20,289 bases of DNA, from positions 2,047 through 22,335 of the forward strand of contig FJOG01000031.1 of NCBI GenBank assembly GCA_900073065.1, in the 5' to 3' direction. Of the stretch, positions 10,981-20,289 are shown piece after piece (position 1 is the stretch's first letter; the number at the start of each line of letters is the position of its first letter). Made by a program: the position numbers and the translations under genes. Under the pieces are notes generated by a model. The model was not told where the DNA came from. It saw nothing but the letters and a program-made list of their open reading frames with translations, and ran no database searches. This DNA comes from Phialocephala subalpina. Its lineage: Eukaryota; Ascomycota; Leotiomycetes; Helotiales; Mollisiaceae.

Positions 10981-11674
10981 TGCTATTTCAGTGCTACCGC
11001 ACTGATGATGCTCCTCCTCAGTTGCAGTTTATAAGAAAACTACATTTCCAGCGCAGGAACGATTTTTTCCAATAAGGCTTTGAAACAAATTCAACAGGCC
11101 TCTTCCGCAGATGGTTCTCCTTAACTCTTTACGTTCCGTACATTTCCAAATATCTTCATTCGGAACTTGAAGCTCTGCCAAGGATCTTTTATTGTGTCCC
11201 CTCCCTTTTTTTTGCATTCATCTGCCACGATCTGCTAGCGTGAGTGGCTTCCTTGGGCTTTCCTTGGGAACTCACTTAGTTAGGGGTGGGCTTATGGCTG
11301 GCAAACACATCTCTCGCAAGCTCTTCTGAAATGAAGGAAGTGCTCAGATAAGTCACCAATTTGGCTGGGACTTGCTGGATATATTACGAGTTTCTGGAGC
11401 AAACTCCCATTTCCCGATCGTTTAGAGCTGACTCGCCTAAATAAGGGGCCTTTCACACTGAAAGCAACAACCGAATTTTGTCCTACTGTATTTAGTAGCT
11501 ACGGTAGACCACAACATTCCATTGTGCACACCCCACTCTCGTCAATTTTCAACCTGATCCTGTCCGTATTTTGTCATGATACATTTGATATAATTTGTAG
11601 AAGCCTCAAGAAAAACAATCCTTTGTTCTTGACGATCGCTTTTACCAAAGCGGCAAAGCGTTCCCTATCGAATC
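10981..11674. other. Intergenic region and promoter of the hydroxy-acid oxidase gene
   Basis: No coding exon is supported. The minus-strand 62-codon open frame at 11029-11217 has no features of a gene. The last 150 bases contain pyrimidine-rich runs usual before fungal start codons, but no clear named promoter element. Confidence 0.45.
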
Positions 11675-12959
11675 ATGGAGGACAAATCGGTGGTCAAAAG
11701 CATGAACCCGGAGATAGTGCTCAGCATTGAGGACATCCAGAACGAAGCCACCAAAAAGCTTCCTAAGTTCAAACGAGGTAAGCTGTCTATTCTTTTCACT
11801 TGGTCGTGCAGTGCACAGTCCAGGCGTTCATCTCCAGAAATCCAGAATAGTGCACGCTCTGACGAATACAGAATTCTTCAACTCCGGCTCCACAGCTCAG
11901 ACAACAGTTCACGAAAACAGCACAGCATTCGCAAAATATCGTCTTCGTCCCCGCGTCCTCAGAGATGTCTCAAAAGCCGATACCAGCACAAATGTGCTCG
12001 GAAGTGACATCTCATTTCCGCTCTGTGTATCTCCAGCTGGACTCCAGGGCATGGCTCATCCAGACGGAGAACTGGCTACTAGTCGCGCTTGTGCCAAACG
12101 CAAAATTCATATGGGAGTCTCGTCTTTCGCTAATTATTCTATTGAGGAAATCACGAAGGCTGGACGTGAAGTTGGGCCTGTTACACACGTGATGCAGCTC
12201 TATACGATGAAGGATAGGAAGCTGCAAACTCGAATTATCAAGCGTGCTGAAGCGGCAGGTTGTGTGGCTATTTTTCTTACTGCTGATAGTCCTGTGCTCG
12301 GTGTTCGGTATAACGAGTGGCGTAATGATTTCCGGACGCCTGATGGGCTGGCATTCCCAATGTTGGAGAAGACGTCGGAGATGATTATGGCTCAGACTCA
12401 CGACGACAGCTTCTTAGCATTGAACTCGGATTCTCATTCTTGGGGAGATGATATTCCTTGGCTGAGAAGCCAAACAAAGATGGAGATTTGGATTAAGGGG
12501 GTGCTCACTGCGGAAGACGTCTTGCTTGCTAGAGAGTACGGATGTGATGGGGTCATTGTGAGCAATCATGGTGGTAGACAATTGGATGGCACGCCAGCCA
12601 CTATTGATGCCCTACCTGAATGTGTGAAAGCAGCCGAGGGTAAGATCAGAATACATATTGATGGGGGATTCAGAACCGGTCAGGATATTTTCAAGGCCAT
12701 TGCTCTGGGTGCTGAGTGTTGTTGGATTGGACGACCAGTAATTTGGGGCTTAGCGGTATGACCTCCTGATCTGTGAGCCTCTGACTCCGACTCTAACTTT
12801 TCAAAGTACGATGGCCAGAATGGTGTTGAAAAAGCTCTCGATATTTTGTATGATGAGTTTAGACGATGCATGATGTTAACTGGTTGCAAGAGTGTTTCTG
12901 AAATCTCGAAGGCTTCCCTTGGCATTGTTCGAGAAGATGGTCCTTTGGCACGGCTATGA
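11675..12959 (+). CDS. FMN-dependent alpha-hydroxy-acid oxidase/dehydrogenase, 379 aa, probably peroxisomal
   Basis: Exons are 11675-11777, 11872-12755 and 12807-12959. Introns of 94 and 51 nt have donors GTAAGC and GTATGA and branch sites CTCTGAC and CTCTAAC. Length fits the glycolate oxidase/lactate dehydrogenase family. Hallmarks are SPAGLQGMAHPDGE, QLY (Tyr145), TADSPVLGVR, WIKGVLTAED (Lys243), SNHGGRQLD with the catalytic base His267 and substrate Arg270, and DGGFRTGQD plus IGRP for FMN phosphate. The enzyme should oxidise a 2-hydroxy acid to the 2-oxo acid; substrate and electron acceptor cannot be read from sequence. There is no cytochrome b5 domain, so it is not flavocytochrome b2. 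The first active-site Tyr pair (usually DYY) is EFF at 35-37. The C-terminus is Ala-Arg-Leu, a canonical type 1 peroxisomal signal. The ATG at 11675 matches the usual family N-terminus. Confidence 0.93.
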
Positions 12960-13392
12960 AAAGAACTCGAGAGCCCTCATACTCAGCTTGATATTAGAGA
13001 GGTTACTTAGAGGAGATTATTGAGATGGGGTATCAGACATATTATACAAGCTTCCTCAGAGTTCGCACTTCCATCCATCACTTCTTCCCCTTCGGCAGCT
13101 CAGTATCAACCTTGAACCCCGCGCCTTGTAACTCAGCGACAGTCCATTCAATCAGCATCCTCTCTTCCAAATTCCCCATAACCCCTCTCATAATCCCCCT
13201 TTGATGCTCACTCAAATGTGCTCCTCATTTAGCCTGCCAATATCCCATTGTTGTGTATTTGAAAGAACTGTCGGAACCGGGTTGTTATGCTCGCGAATTA
13301 TTTGTTTTATGCTGAAGAAGAGCGCGACGGTCGAGAAGGCGTTCATAGAGAAAATTATTTTCTCTCGTGGAGTTAGGGCGTACCACTGGGAG

Positions 13393-13946
13393 GTGTGGCG
13401 CAGAGTGGCCAATGTCAGTCAATCAGTTAATCAATTGGCCATTTGGCCAATTGATTGACGGATGGAAAACCGGTCAACTTACTGACTTAAATGATGAACC
13501 GATTAGTTAGTTGATAAGCTATTAAGAAAAGCATTAAGCAATTTGAGTCACAATTTCGGCCACATTTTTAGTCACGTTTCTAGTCACGTTTTTAATCACG
13601 TTATTTAAGCTTTTTCTTTTAAAAATTTTACTTATCGACTTTTCGCCTACGTATAAAAAAAATCAAATGAGATATATCTAAAGATGAAATATTATAATCA
13701 AACTCGAAACTTATTTTTCATCGGATTTTTAAGATTTTTAAAGTAAAAAAAAAAAGCTCAAAATAAGCCTTTAAAAGACTTAAAAATAAGAAAATCTAAA
13801 GGCTCGAACTGATAATTTAATGATCGGTTGGACGAGTACTTAACTGACGGACTAAGCTAATGGAAATGGCCAAATTATTGGCTTATTATAATCAGCTATC
13901 AGTCAGTTGATCAGTTAACTGACTTATTGGCCACTTTGGTGTGGCG
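13393..13946. mobile_element. hAT-like MITE, 538 bp, with 8-bp target duplication
   Basis: The element spans 13401-13938. Terminal inverted repeats are CAGAGTGGCCAAT at the left and CAAAGTGGCCAAT (reverse complement of the right end), 12 of 13 matching. The perfect direct repeat GTGTGGCG flanks it at 13393-13400 and 13939-13946. Eight-base duplications and CAGAG-type ends are hallmarks of hAT elements. The interior is AT-rich and has no transposase frame, so it is non-autonomous. Subterminal regions carry repeated CAGTTAA/TCAGTCA motifs and repeated (A)GTCACGTTT motifs at about 13568-13604, and a 12-bp perfect hairpin at 13429-13456. Confidence 0.92.
13429..13456. repeat. Perfect 12-bp inverted repeat inside the MITE
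   Basis: AATCAATTGGCC (13429-13440) and its exact reverse complement (13445-13456) are separated by four bases. The GGCCAAT core is the same as in the terminal repeats, so this is probably a subterminal transposase-binding site duplicated in inverted orientation. Confidence 0.8.
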
Positions 13947-13973
13947 GAACCAGTGCCGGATCGCGAAAATCAT

Positions 13974-14745
13974 TGTGTTTGCGCATTTTTGGAGCAGTTT
14001 TGTTGTAGATTAATGATGTCGAGATTGATCGTGCTTGTATGTCTGGTATGAAATCTGAAGTGTCGGAGCACAATATTTTGTAATTCTGCGAGTCAATTTT
14101 AGGGCCCATGTAAAGGAAGAGTTTGGATTACTTTAAAATAGGTGGCGCCCTCTCAATAGCAGGGTCGCCATATCATTTAAACACCTGGGGTTGAGATCGT
14201 TGAAAGTTGAATTTCGATAACGTCATTGCGCAGCTGGGTTTTGTTTATAATGCGATCAATAGGGCTTTCCAGGGGCTGAGACTTTCCTTTCAGGGACCTT
14301 ACAAGGCCAAAGGCGCTATCCGTTACGCTGCGATTAGGATTGCACCTCGCCTAATTTTGGTGGGAACATCAAAATTCTTCCGATTTACTTACTTCAATCC
14401 CTTTTAATTCGAGAACTTACTAATGAAAACTGATAAAACTTCGATGCAATTGAAATATAGAATTTAATAAGTCATTATAGCGAGCCGTAGAGATTTTCAC
14501 CTAATTTTGTTGTGTTTAATAAGTGTCGCAAATTGAGTGGGGTTTAGCGGTTAAATGCAATCCTGATCGCAGCGTGACGGATAATCCCGGGACGTTTGAC
14601 CGCGTCCTTCGAATGACATCTCGCATGCCTGAGGGGGATCTCTATAGGCTGCCGTCCAACATCGTCACATTAAAGATTTTAAGGTGCAAAAAACTCCATT
14701 GAAATGTTAAAGACCAAAATCGCTCCTTATCGACCAAACAATTCC
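13974..14745. other. Intergenic region without a supported gene
   Basis: It holds the 5' flank of the split gene and the 3' flank of the next minus-strand gene. The open frames at 13924-14109 (minus) and 14207-14407 (plus) have no intron signals or protein-like features that would support them. Confidence 0.5.
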
Positions 14746-15307
14746 CTACCGACGCCAGTTCGATAATGCCAGCAAACGCTCCACTTTCCAGATAATGCAA
14801 GACCCGAGGATATCAACCGTACTCCGGAACCCGTCCAGATCTTCCTCCACAATTGGCTCGCCTCGAACACCAGCCATCGCGACAACTAACAGACAAACAC
14901 GCAATAGTCGCACAAATGCGGGGTGACGATCAGATGAAACATCACCCCTCATTATAAAGACCTTGTTCCTGGCCCTTTCGACCCCTCCATATCCGGCCCC
15001 TCGATCTGCGACCTCGATATCCGACCCTTCGACCTCCTCCACCAACCCGGCCCGGGTATCGGTCCCCAACTTCTTCAGATATGCTCGACCGTTAAAGACC
15101 CAGTCCTGTGAAGACAACTATTAGCTCGACTGAACATAAAAGGGCAAATACAAGTCTCAGCTGTAACATACCTGGATCTTCATCATCATCCTCGCCATTA
15201 TTGGGTTTTCCTTTTCCTCCTCTCAAAGACGGCAGCGTACTCGACGCAGGAAGGGCAAATCGTCTTGTGGCTGCAGCAGCCTGGGCCTCAATGCGGTATT
15301 GCGACAT
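14746..15307 (-). CDS. Small hypothetical protein, two exons, model uncertain
   Basis: Exon 1 starts at ATG 15307 (MSQYRIEAQAAAATRRF...) and carries an acidic GEDDDEDPG tract. Exon 2 from 15105 (DWVFNGRAYLKKLG...) is open to 14746. The acceptor CACAG at 15106 follows a GAGCTAAT branch site. Two donors compete. The strong GTATGT at 15171 gives a 66-nt intron, but the frame then stops at once (GLGL), for about 49 residues. The weaker GTATTT at 15151 gives a 46-nt intron and a 171-residue product. Exon 2 contains low-complexity Gly/Glu/Arg-rich sequence and a hydrophobic stretch (LLRVCLLVVAMAG). No family is recognised, and exon 2 might be non-coding. Confidence 0.4.
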
Positions 15308-16357
15308 AGTGTATTTGTGGCGTTCGATAAGCTCAAAATTAAGGTAGGGGTCTCGATAAGGTATTTTTTTGTATGGTATCGTCGTCTTCTCCAAAACACA
15401 AGAACGCAAGATGATGAAAGAAAGGGAACAGCAACAGCTTTTCAATCTCTTATATACAAGTCTTCTCACGCAGATGCGCGACTGCTCCATCATCGCCCTC
15501 CTCGTCCGCACAGTTCGCAGTTCGCGCGCACGCAAGAGCGACTGACCGGTCGAGCGCCCTCAGTGTAGCTGTTGGGCGGTGGATGCTGTGCGGTCCCCAT
15601 CTCCCAGGCACCACCATCACCACCCCCAGCTCACCGGTCGCACTGCCCTCGACTGAAATGCGCCTTACAAGGCATAGAAACGCCATGTTTCTCATGAAGA
15701 ATTACATTAGAGATTGAGGGCGTTAGGGCGTACCTTCTTAGGGGGTTCGCCCTGATAGAGAGTTCAGTGAAAAGGGGTCAGCATTAGGGGACTTGACTCA
15801 CCGGGACAGGAGCTGCTCACCGAAACAGGCTTCTCGCCCTCCTACTGGGCCCTGGGGCTACAAGTACTGCGCCCTGATCTGGGCAGATGGAAACGCCTAT
15901 CGTTATTGCTATGGAGTGTGAAATGAATGTGAGAGTTTCGAAGATGCGAATGTGATCTGCGTGTGTAACACTTGCTGGTGGCGAGAAAAAAGTACACGAT
16001 CAGCCCTGTCGGATGGTTCCTGCATATGGACCCCGGCCCTAAATCTGGTGTTGCCACCCATCGTGGGAATTGATGGTAGCTTGCTTACCCTTTGCCAGTG
16101 AAACATGAATACGAGAGTCACAAGTTAAGTGGATGAACTGATTTCTACGGCGAAAGTGAAACATCAGTAACAAATCAAGACGGCGTATCGCGAGGAGAAG
16201 TTTTCATGGCCGTCTATTCTACCTGCTCTGTCCTTGTACCTGATCTTCCGACCCATTTTGGCCCCCGCACAAATTGACCCCGAGATCTCCATCTCGATTC
16301 TATCAGATCCAGGAACACCATACAAATCATGCGCCATTGAAGCGAATATATAATCCT
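15308..16357. other. Intergenic region between two minus-strand genes
   Basis: I see no supported exon, RNA gene or repeat. The open frames on both strands between 15299 and 16121 lack start context, splice signals and protein-like composition. The part next to 15308 is the leader and promoter of the small hypothetical gene. Confidence 0.5.
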
Positions 16358-18751
16358 TTATAAAACATCAGTCAAAATGGCAGCAACATATTGATACTCC
16401 TTCTCGCCGTTGTCCTTGTCCTTGCCTTTCACAATCAAGCCTGCATCAAAAGTTAGCGAAAATATCCTCATCCTACTCGAATCAAGTGAAATCTTACCCA
16501 TATCTCTCAATCTTTTTCCCAGTTGTCCCAACTCCCCTCCCGCATCACGAATACTCGTTTGAAGTCTGCCAAACACCTGCGTCTGCATATGCTTCTCGTA
16601 TTCTGCGACATCTTGTTGCTTCACCACAACCTTCGAATTGATCTTGCTCGCAAATTTAGCAAATTCTCGTCCTGCCTTTTGGGCCAGTTCTAGCACAAAT
16701 GCGATCAGGAGCGCAATGGCTACTTTGACTTCTGCGGCAAGCTCCAAGTCGCATTCCAAGTAAGAGAAGAGAGCGTATAAGAGGTCGCGTTGCAAACAGT
16801 GGATGCTGGTTTTGACTTGCCGGGACAGCAGCTTTGGCGCAATAGGAGAAAGATTGAGAGGAGGGAGTTGCGGAGATAGGTATCGTGAGAGAGATTCGGG
16901 GATGTCTTTGACCTTCGGAACAAGGGTCAAAAGAGTTGTTGTCATGAGGAGTTTGAGGGCTGCTCGAAGGGTGCGACACACTGACTGTAAGAGCTGGAGG
17001 ATGGTCAACATCTATTGACATGACTGGCATATGACAAACGAACGGCGGAGGAGAATTCGGGGTAATTAGAAGAGCTTACGTTATTCTTGGACGCCAAGTA
17101 CCATGAGACTATACATTCCAAAATCTGCACAGAAAGATCCCCCTTCCTTCTCTTGCGTTGCATTAACTCCACGTATTTTTGGAGTTCAGACGCGGAATCG
17201 ATGACTTGATCAAGCCACTCATCGATCTCTTCAGCATGCAACTCTGCAGAGAAGATATCCAGAAAAATCGGAAGCGATTCTTGGGCCTCAAGTGTGTCTT
17301 GGCCTTGAAGCTTCCGATAACTCTGAAGATCACTCTTGTTTCTGGGAATGAAAGCGCACACATCATGATGTATCGCCGGTCCGAGGCCGAGGGATAAGTC
17401 AATGGTGTATTCAGTTCCGGAGATCAGACTCTCCGGAGCGACGAGTTCGGTAGAAAAGGTTTCGAGAGCCGGAAGTGTGAGGTGCGAGAAAGCAAATTCT
17501 ACACATTATCAGCGACTGTTAATATAATATAGGGAGCAAGGTTCGTGTACTGGGATAGAAGATAGAAATTAAAGTTTCGGGAGAGAACCTCGAGCAGTCT
17601 AACACTCGGCAAATATGAGACTGTCGTGAGACTTCTGGAAAGTACGCCACCGTGTTATCGTAGGAGCTGCTTCGTGAATCGGTCCCAACCGATGAACTCT
17701 GAGCATCATCGTGGGAATAGATGTCATCAGGAGATTCAGGCGTTCCCGTGACTCTGCTATCCCAAGAAGATCCCAAAGAAGTAGATTGGGCCTTCCGTCT
17801 CGCTAAGAAAGCTTTCTTCCGGATCTTCCTTTCGTATCTCTGCCTATGCACTCTCGTCCTCGAAAAATATTCATTGTATCCTAGACCAGGAGGAGGCGCG
17901 AGTATGCTGTTCTCCGAAGTGGGCCACCAACCATCTTGTCCACCTGGTGCCCACGGTATCGCTTCTTGTTTTGCTTGACCGTTCGCGTGTTCGATTCGGA
18001 AATCTTTGAGGTCTTCGTAAATGCCGGTGTTATTGCCATTGTTCGTATCGGATAATAGTGGGTATTCATCTATTGATTCAAGTGGAAGTCAGCCTCATCA
18101 CCTGCGGAAACAGTAGCTCCCCCAGAGTGATCACTCACCTTGCAAGACCAGCCCGAGCAGTGCCTGATGTGCTGGTATCACGACCACCTGAGCTTCAGGG
18201 TCTTGATCGGGAAAGAATATGTTGTCCTCCTCTGGACTGGCGTCGCTGGTATTAGGAGTCTCCGGTGTCAACCGTCCAGGCTCTGCCTCTGAGCTGCGGG
18301 AATCGATCTCGTCTGATTCAGTTGTCTCGGTGGATGAGCTACTCGGCCTCGAGGTCTGCCGAGGAGGCGTGGCCGCAGATGATGCTGGGGGGGTGTTCAG
18401 GGCAAGGCGTTCGAGTATTGGATCAACATGACTCCATGATGCTGAGGAGGCGGCTGAGAAACTAGGCGCCGAGCCCGATACCGATGGAGTGGATGAGGGA
18501 TAGGACAGCAGCTCGCTGCCTCTTGAGCATGTTGACAGTCCGCTCGAGACATGCGCAATAGAGCTTGTTGCGGATGATGTCCGGACGGTACCGAATCGAG
18601 AAGGTCTGGAAGTGGTTTGTCGTCCTAGTTGGTGAGAATGGACGCCTTGGGAGGATCTACTGGATGTAATGACGCTGGCAGAGGAGCTTCCACAAGAGCT
18701 ATCCTCCTGCTCGCTCCAAGCACCAAAGACATAGTCAGCCCAGTCCGACAT
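16358..18751 (-). CDS. Serine-rich hypothetical protein, 715 aa, five exons
   Basis: Minus-strand exons are 18751-18139, 18069-17551, 17498-17080, 17011-16498 and 16440-16358; introns are 69, 52, 68 and 57 nt. Donors are GTGAGT, GTACAC, GTAAGC and GTAAGA; intron 4 has a perfect CGCTAAC branch site. The joined frame is open throughout. Residues 1-200 are Ser/Thr/Pro-rich and look disordered, starting MSDWADYVFGAW. A basic cluster, RQRYERKIRKKAFLARRK (280-297), could be a nuclear localisation signal. Residues 380-690 are mainly helical, with Leu-rich segments (AIALLIAFVLEL) and short coiled-coil-like stretches. The C-terminus reads like a beta-rich end (EYQYVAAILTDVL). I recognise no family and assign no function. 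The ATG at 18751 was chosen because the upstream in-frame codons lack an ATG. Confidence 0.8.
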
Positions 18752-19287
18752 GGTGCCCGATTTCAAAGGAGGCGATTCTCAGCGTCGAGTCAAGTTGCGG
18801 GCGTTCGCATCGAACAAGGCTTCAGCTACTGTGGCTTTCGAGCTGAATGCAGGTCCTGACCGAGCGGTGGTCGGTATGCAAAAGAGGACAAGAGGGCGAT
18901 GCTATTCGACGTTTGCCTAAGGTGAAATGAGTCTGATGAAGAAGATAGTCTGCCTCTTTTGCGACTTGACCGAAAAATGAGGGAGGGGAGGGTATTTGGG
19001 CTGGATTATGGCCACTCTCACTCAGCCACATCGCGCCGAGAAAAAGTAAGTACAGAGTACCGAACGGGTTCTCAGAGGATTTCCATGAGGAACAAGAACC
19101 CGATCGAAGCGAATTCGAGTCAAGATACTTCAAACAATACATATTTGTATCTGTTATCGTCTTTAAATCTCGAAATATTGACACCAGGAGAAGTAATATA
19201 GTGTTTGTCTACTTGATGATACCCCACTTATGACTTGGGGATGTTTGCGCTTAGACCACTATTTGGAGTAAGCGCTAGGCTATAATA
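18752..19287. other. Promoter region of the serine-rich gene
   Basis: The open frames here (for example 18822-19184, minus strand) show no protein-like features and no splice signals joining them to the downstream gene. The stretch is best read as 5' flank. A CCCCA...TGGGG hairpin-like pair occurs at about 19222-19240, of unknown meaning. Confidence 0.5.
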
Positions 19288-19446
19288 CTTTGGTCTTTGG
19301 GTAAATAAGTCCACCCCTGGGGGTTTTGAGGTCAGCCTCACCAAGGGTAGATGACCAATACGAGAGGCAGAATTGGCAGAATTGTGGGGTAGAAAGTGCG
19401 AGAAGCAGATGCCAGGGGTGGACTTATTTATCCTTGGACCAAAGTA
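19286..19446. mobile_element. MITE of Tc1/mariner type, 157 bp, TA target duplication
   Basis: The element spans 19288-19444 and is flanked by TA on each side (19286-19287 and 19445-19446). Its 33-bp terminal inverted repeats (19288-19320 and 19412-19444) match at 29 of 33 positions. They begin CTTTGGTC and share the uninterrupted inner block TAAATAAGTCCACCCCTGG. Only 91 bp lie between them, so there is no transposase. A TA duplication with long inverted ends points to the Tc1/mariner superfamily, although a duplication this short can occur by chance. Confidence 0.8.
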
Positions 19447-19829
19447 GACTAGCTACCGAGTGCCACTAGCCAGAGTTGGAAATGTCACGTTCAGACCACG
19501 AGATCTGCCCCAAACAACTTTAATTCTCTGTAAAATGTGAAGAAATTATCGAGAGGAAGTGATTAACCATTCTGCGGACTCATCGTAATATTACCAGTTG
19601 AGTGTTGAGGTATCGTGAAAAGTGAAAAGTACGAAGGGCCAGTTAAAAAGCATTGAGCCATGCACGTGATTTTCCCTGCGAAAAATCAAATATTTGGGAG
19701 AAGAAAGCTCGGACTATGGCTGAATACTTTTTAATCGGCCCTCTGTAGATTAAGATGAGAGACGCCACGATACACTCTAATAAAAGGCATTGGGAGATTC
19801 GAGATAAATATACGCCAATTTACTCAAAT

Positions 19830-20289
19830 AAAAACGTATTATTAATATTATTCTTTTCGAAATAAATAATTCAAATGAAAAAATAAATTCTTTTTTTAAT
19901 AATTTTTATTATTTCGATAAATTAAATATTAATATAATATACGATAATATTAATATAATATACGATAATATTAATATATAATTTGAATATTTTTTTATAA
20001 AATTATAATAATATTATTATTATATAATTTTATTATAATAAAACTTTATAATAATAATTATTAAATTTATTTTTTATTCTTATATTAATAATATTTTGTA
20101 TTTTTTATTATAATCGATTTAATATAAAATTATAATATTATTAATAAATCGAAATATTTAATGAATATTAATATAATATTTATCGAATATATAAAATAAT
20201 TATTTCGAATTTTATTATTATTATATTAAAGTTTTAAATAAATATATTATTAAAATATTATAAAGAAATTATAATAATATTTATTAAAT
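19830..20289. repeat. AT-rich block, right edge (likely RIP-degraded repeat)
   Basis: The stretch is nearly pure A+T with no open frames. Most of the few cytosines sit in CpG (TTCGAA, TCGAT, ACGAT, TCGAA), as at the left edge. It probably marks the start of a degraded repeat block. Between 19447 and 19830 I see no gene or repeat. Confidence 0.8.
19925..19978. repeat. 21-bp tandem repeat, about 2.6 copies
   Basis: Two exact 21-bp copies beginning AATATTAATATAATA and ending CGAT lie at 19925-19945 and 19946-19966, followed by 12 matching bases of a third. Exact identity inside an otherwise degraded block suggests the expansion is younger than the mutation of the block. Confidence 0.85.

Larger units (their letters stand above)
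13078..13973 (-). pseudogene. Small gene (about 115 aa) split by a hAT-like MITE and frameshifted
   Basis: Coding pieces on the minus strand are 13973-13939 (MIFAIRHWFRH...) and 13392-13078 (TSQWYALTPREK... to stop TGA). They are separated by a 538-bp element and one extra copy of an 8-bp target duplication. Without these the frame continues directly, until a TGTG (plus strand 13217-13220) that looks like a duplicated dinucleotide shifts it by 2. Removing that too gives exactly 348 nt, 115 residues plus stop. The product had one hydrophobic segment near residues 30-45 and a charged C-terminus ending LPKGKK. The family is not recognised; a small membrane protein is an inference. Its 3' end faces the hydroxy-acid oxidase gene 118 bp away. 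Confidence 0.7.

Noticed and set aside
13924..14109. Minus-strand open frame of 61 codons running into the MITE end
   Set aside because: It is in a different frame from the split gene, whose frame continues across the insertion; this one does not.
13372..15734. The 13-mer GTTAGGGCGTACC occurs at 13372 and again at 15722
   Set aside because: Matches of this length are expected by chance in 20 kb, and the flanks do not match.
15842..16121. Overlapping minus-strand open frames of about 70 codons
   Set aside because: Two frames overlap without either showing protein-like composition or splice signals.
18822..19184. Minus-strand open frame of 120 codons upstream of the serine-rich gene
   Set aside because: Reads like untranslated sequence, has no ATG context or domain, and no splice link to the downstream exons.

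Overview
The window reads as nuclear DNA of a filamentous ascomycete. Genes are cut by very short introns (46-94 nt) with GT..AG ends and CTAAC/CTGAC-like branch sites. Gene bodies have balanced base composition, while both ends (about 1-250 and 19830-20289) are almost pure A+T, as in the AT-isochores left by repeat-induced point mutation. A leotiomycete-type plant-associated fungus is a guess from overall flavour only. All gene models were spliced by hand from frame continuity and splice signals; no similarity search was possible.

Layout, left to right. (1) Minus strand, 3831-503: a six-exon, 1007-residue HET-like (heterokaryon-incompatibility type) membrane protein with a disordered N-terminus. 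(2) Plus strand, 5018-6739: a seven-exon, 447-residue CorA-like two-transmembrane protein, divergent from gene 1. (3) Minus strand, 9727-8012: a five-exon, about 499-residue lipase of the staphylococcal/Geobacillus (family I.5) type. (4) Plus strand, 10750-10980: a short coding-like stretch with two in-frame stops, probably a decayed gene. (5) Plus strand, 11675-12959: a three-exon, 379-residue FMN-dependent alpha-hydroxy-acid oxidase/dehydrogenase ending in Ala-Arg-Leu, a likely peroxisomal signal. (6) Minus strand, 13973-13078: a small gene broken by a 538-bp hAT-like MITE with a perfect 8-bp target duplication and also frameshifted. (7) Minus strand, 15307-14746: a small uncertain two-exon gene. 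(8) Minus strand, 18751-16358: a five-exon, 715-residue serine-rich protein of unknown function. (9) A second, TA-flanked 157-bp MITE at 19288-19444.

The genes do not form a recognisable pathway. The region looks like an accessory gene island between AT-rich blocks: a self-recognition-type gene, a transporter-like gene, secondary-metabolic enzymes, decayed genes and non-autonomous transposons. The best-supported surprise is the MITE-split gene: removing the element, one copy of the duplication and a 2-nt repeat restores a clean 116-codon frame.
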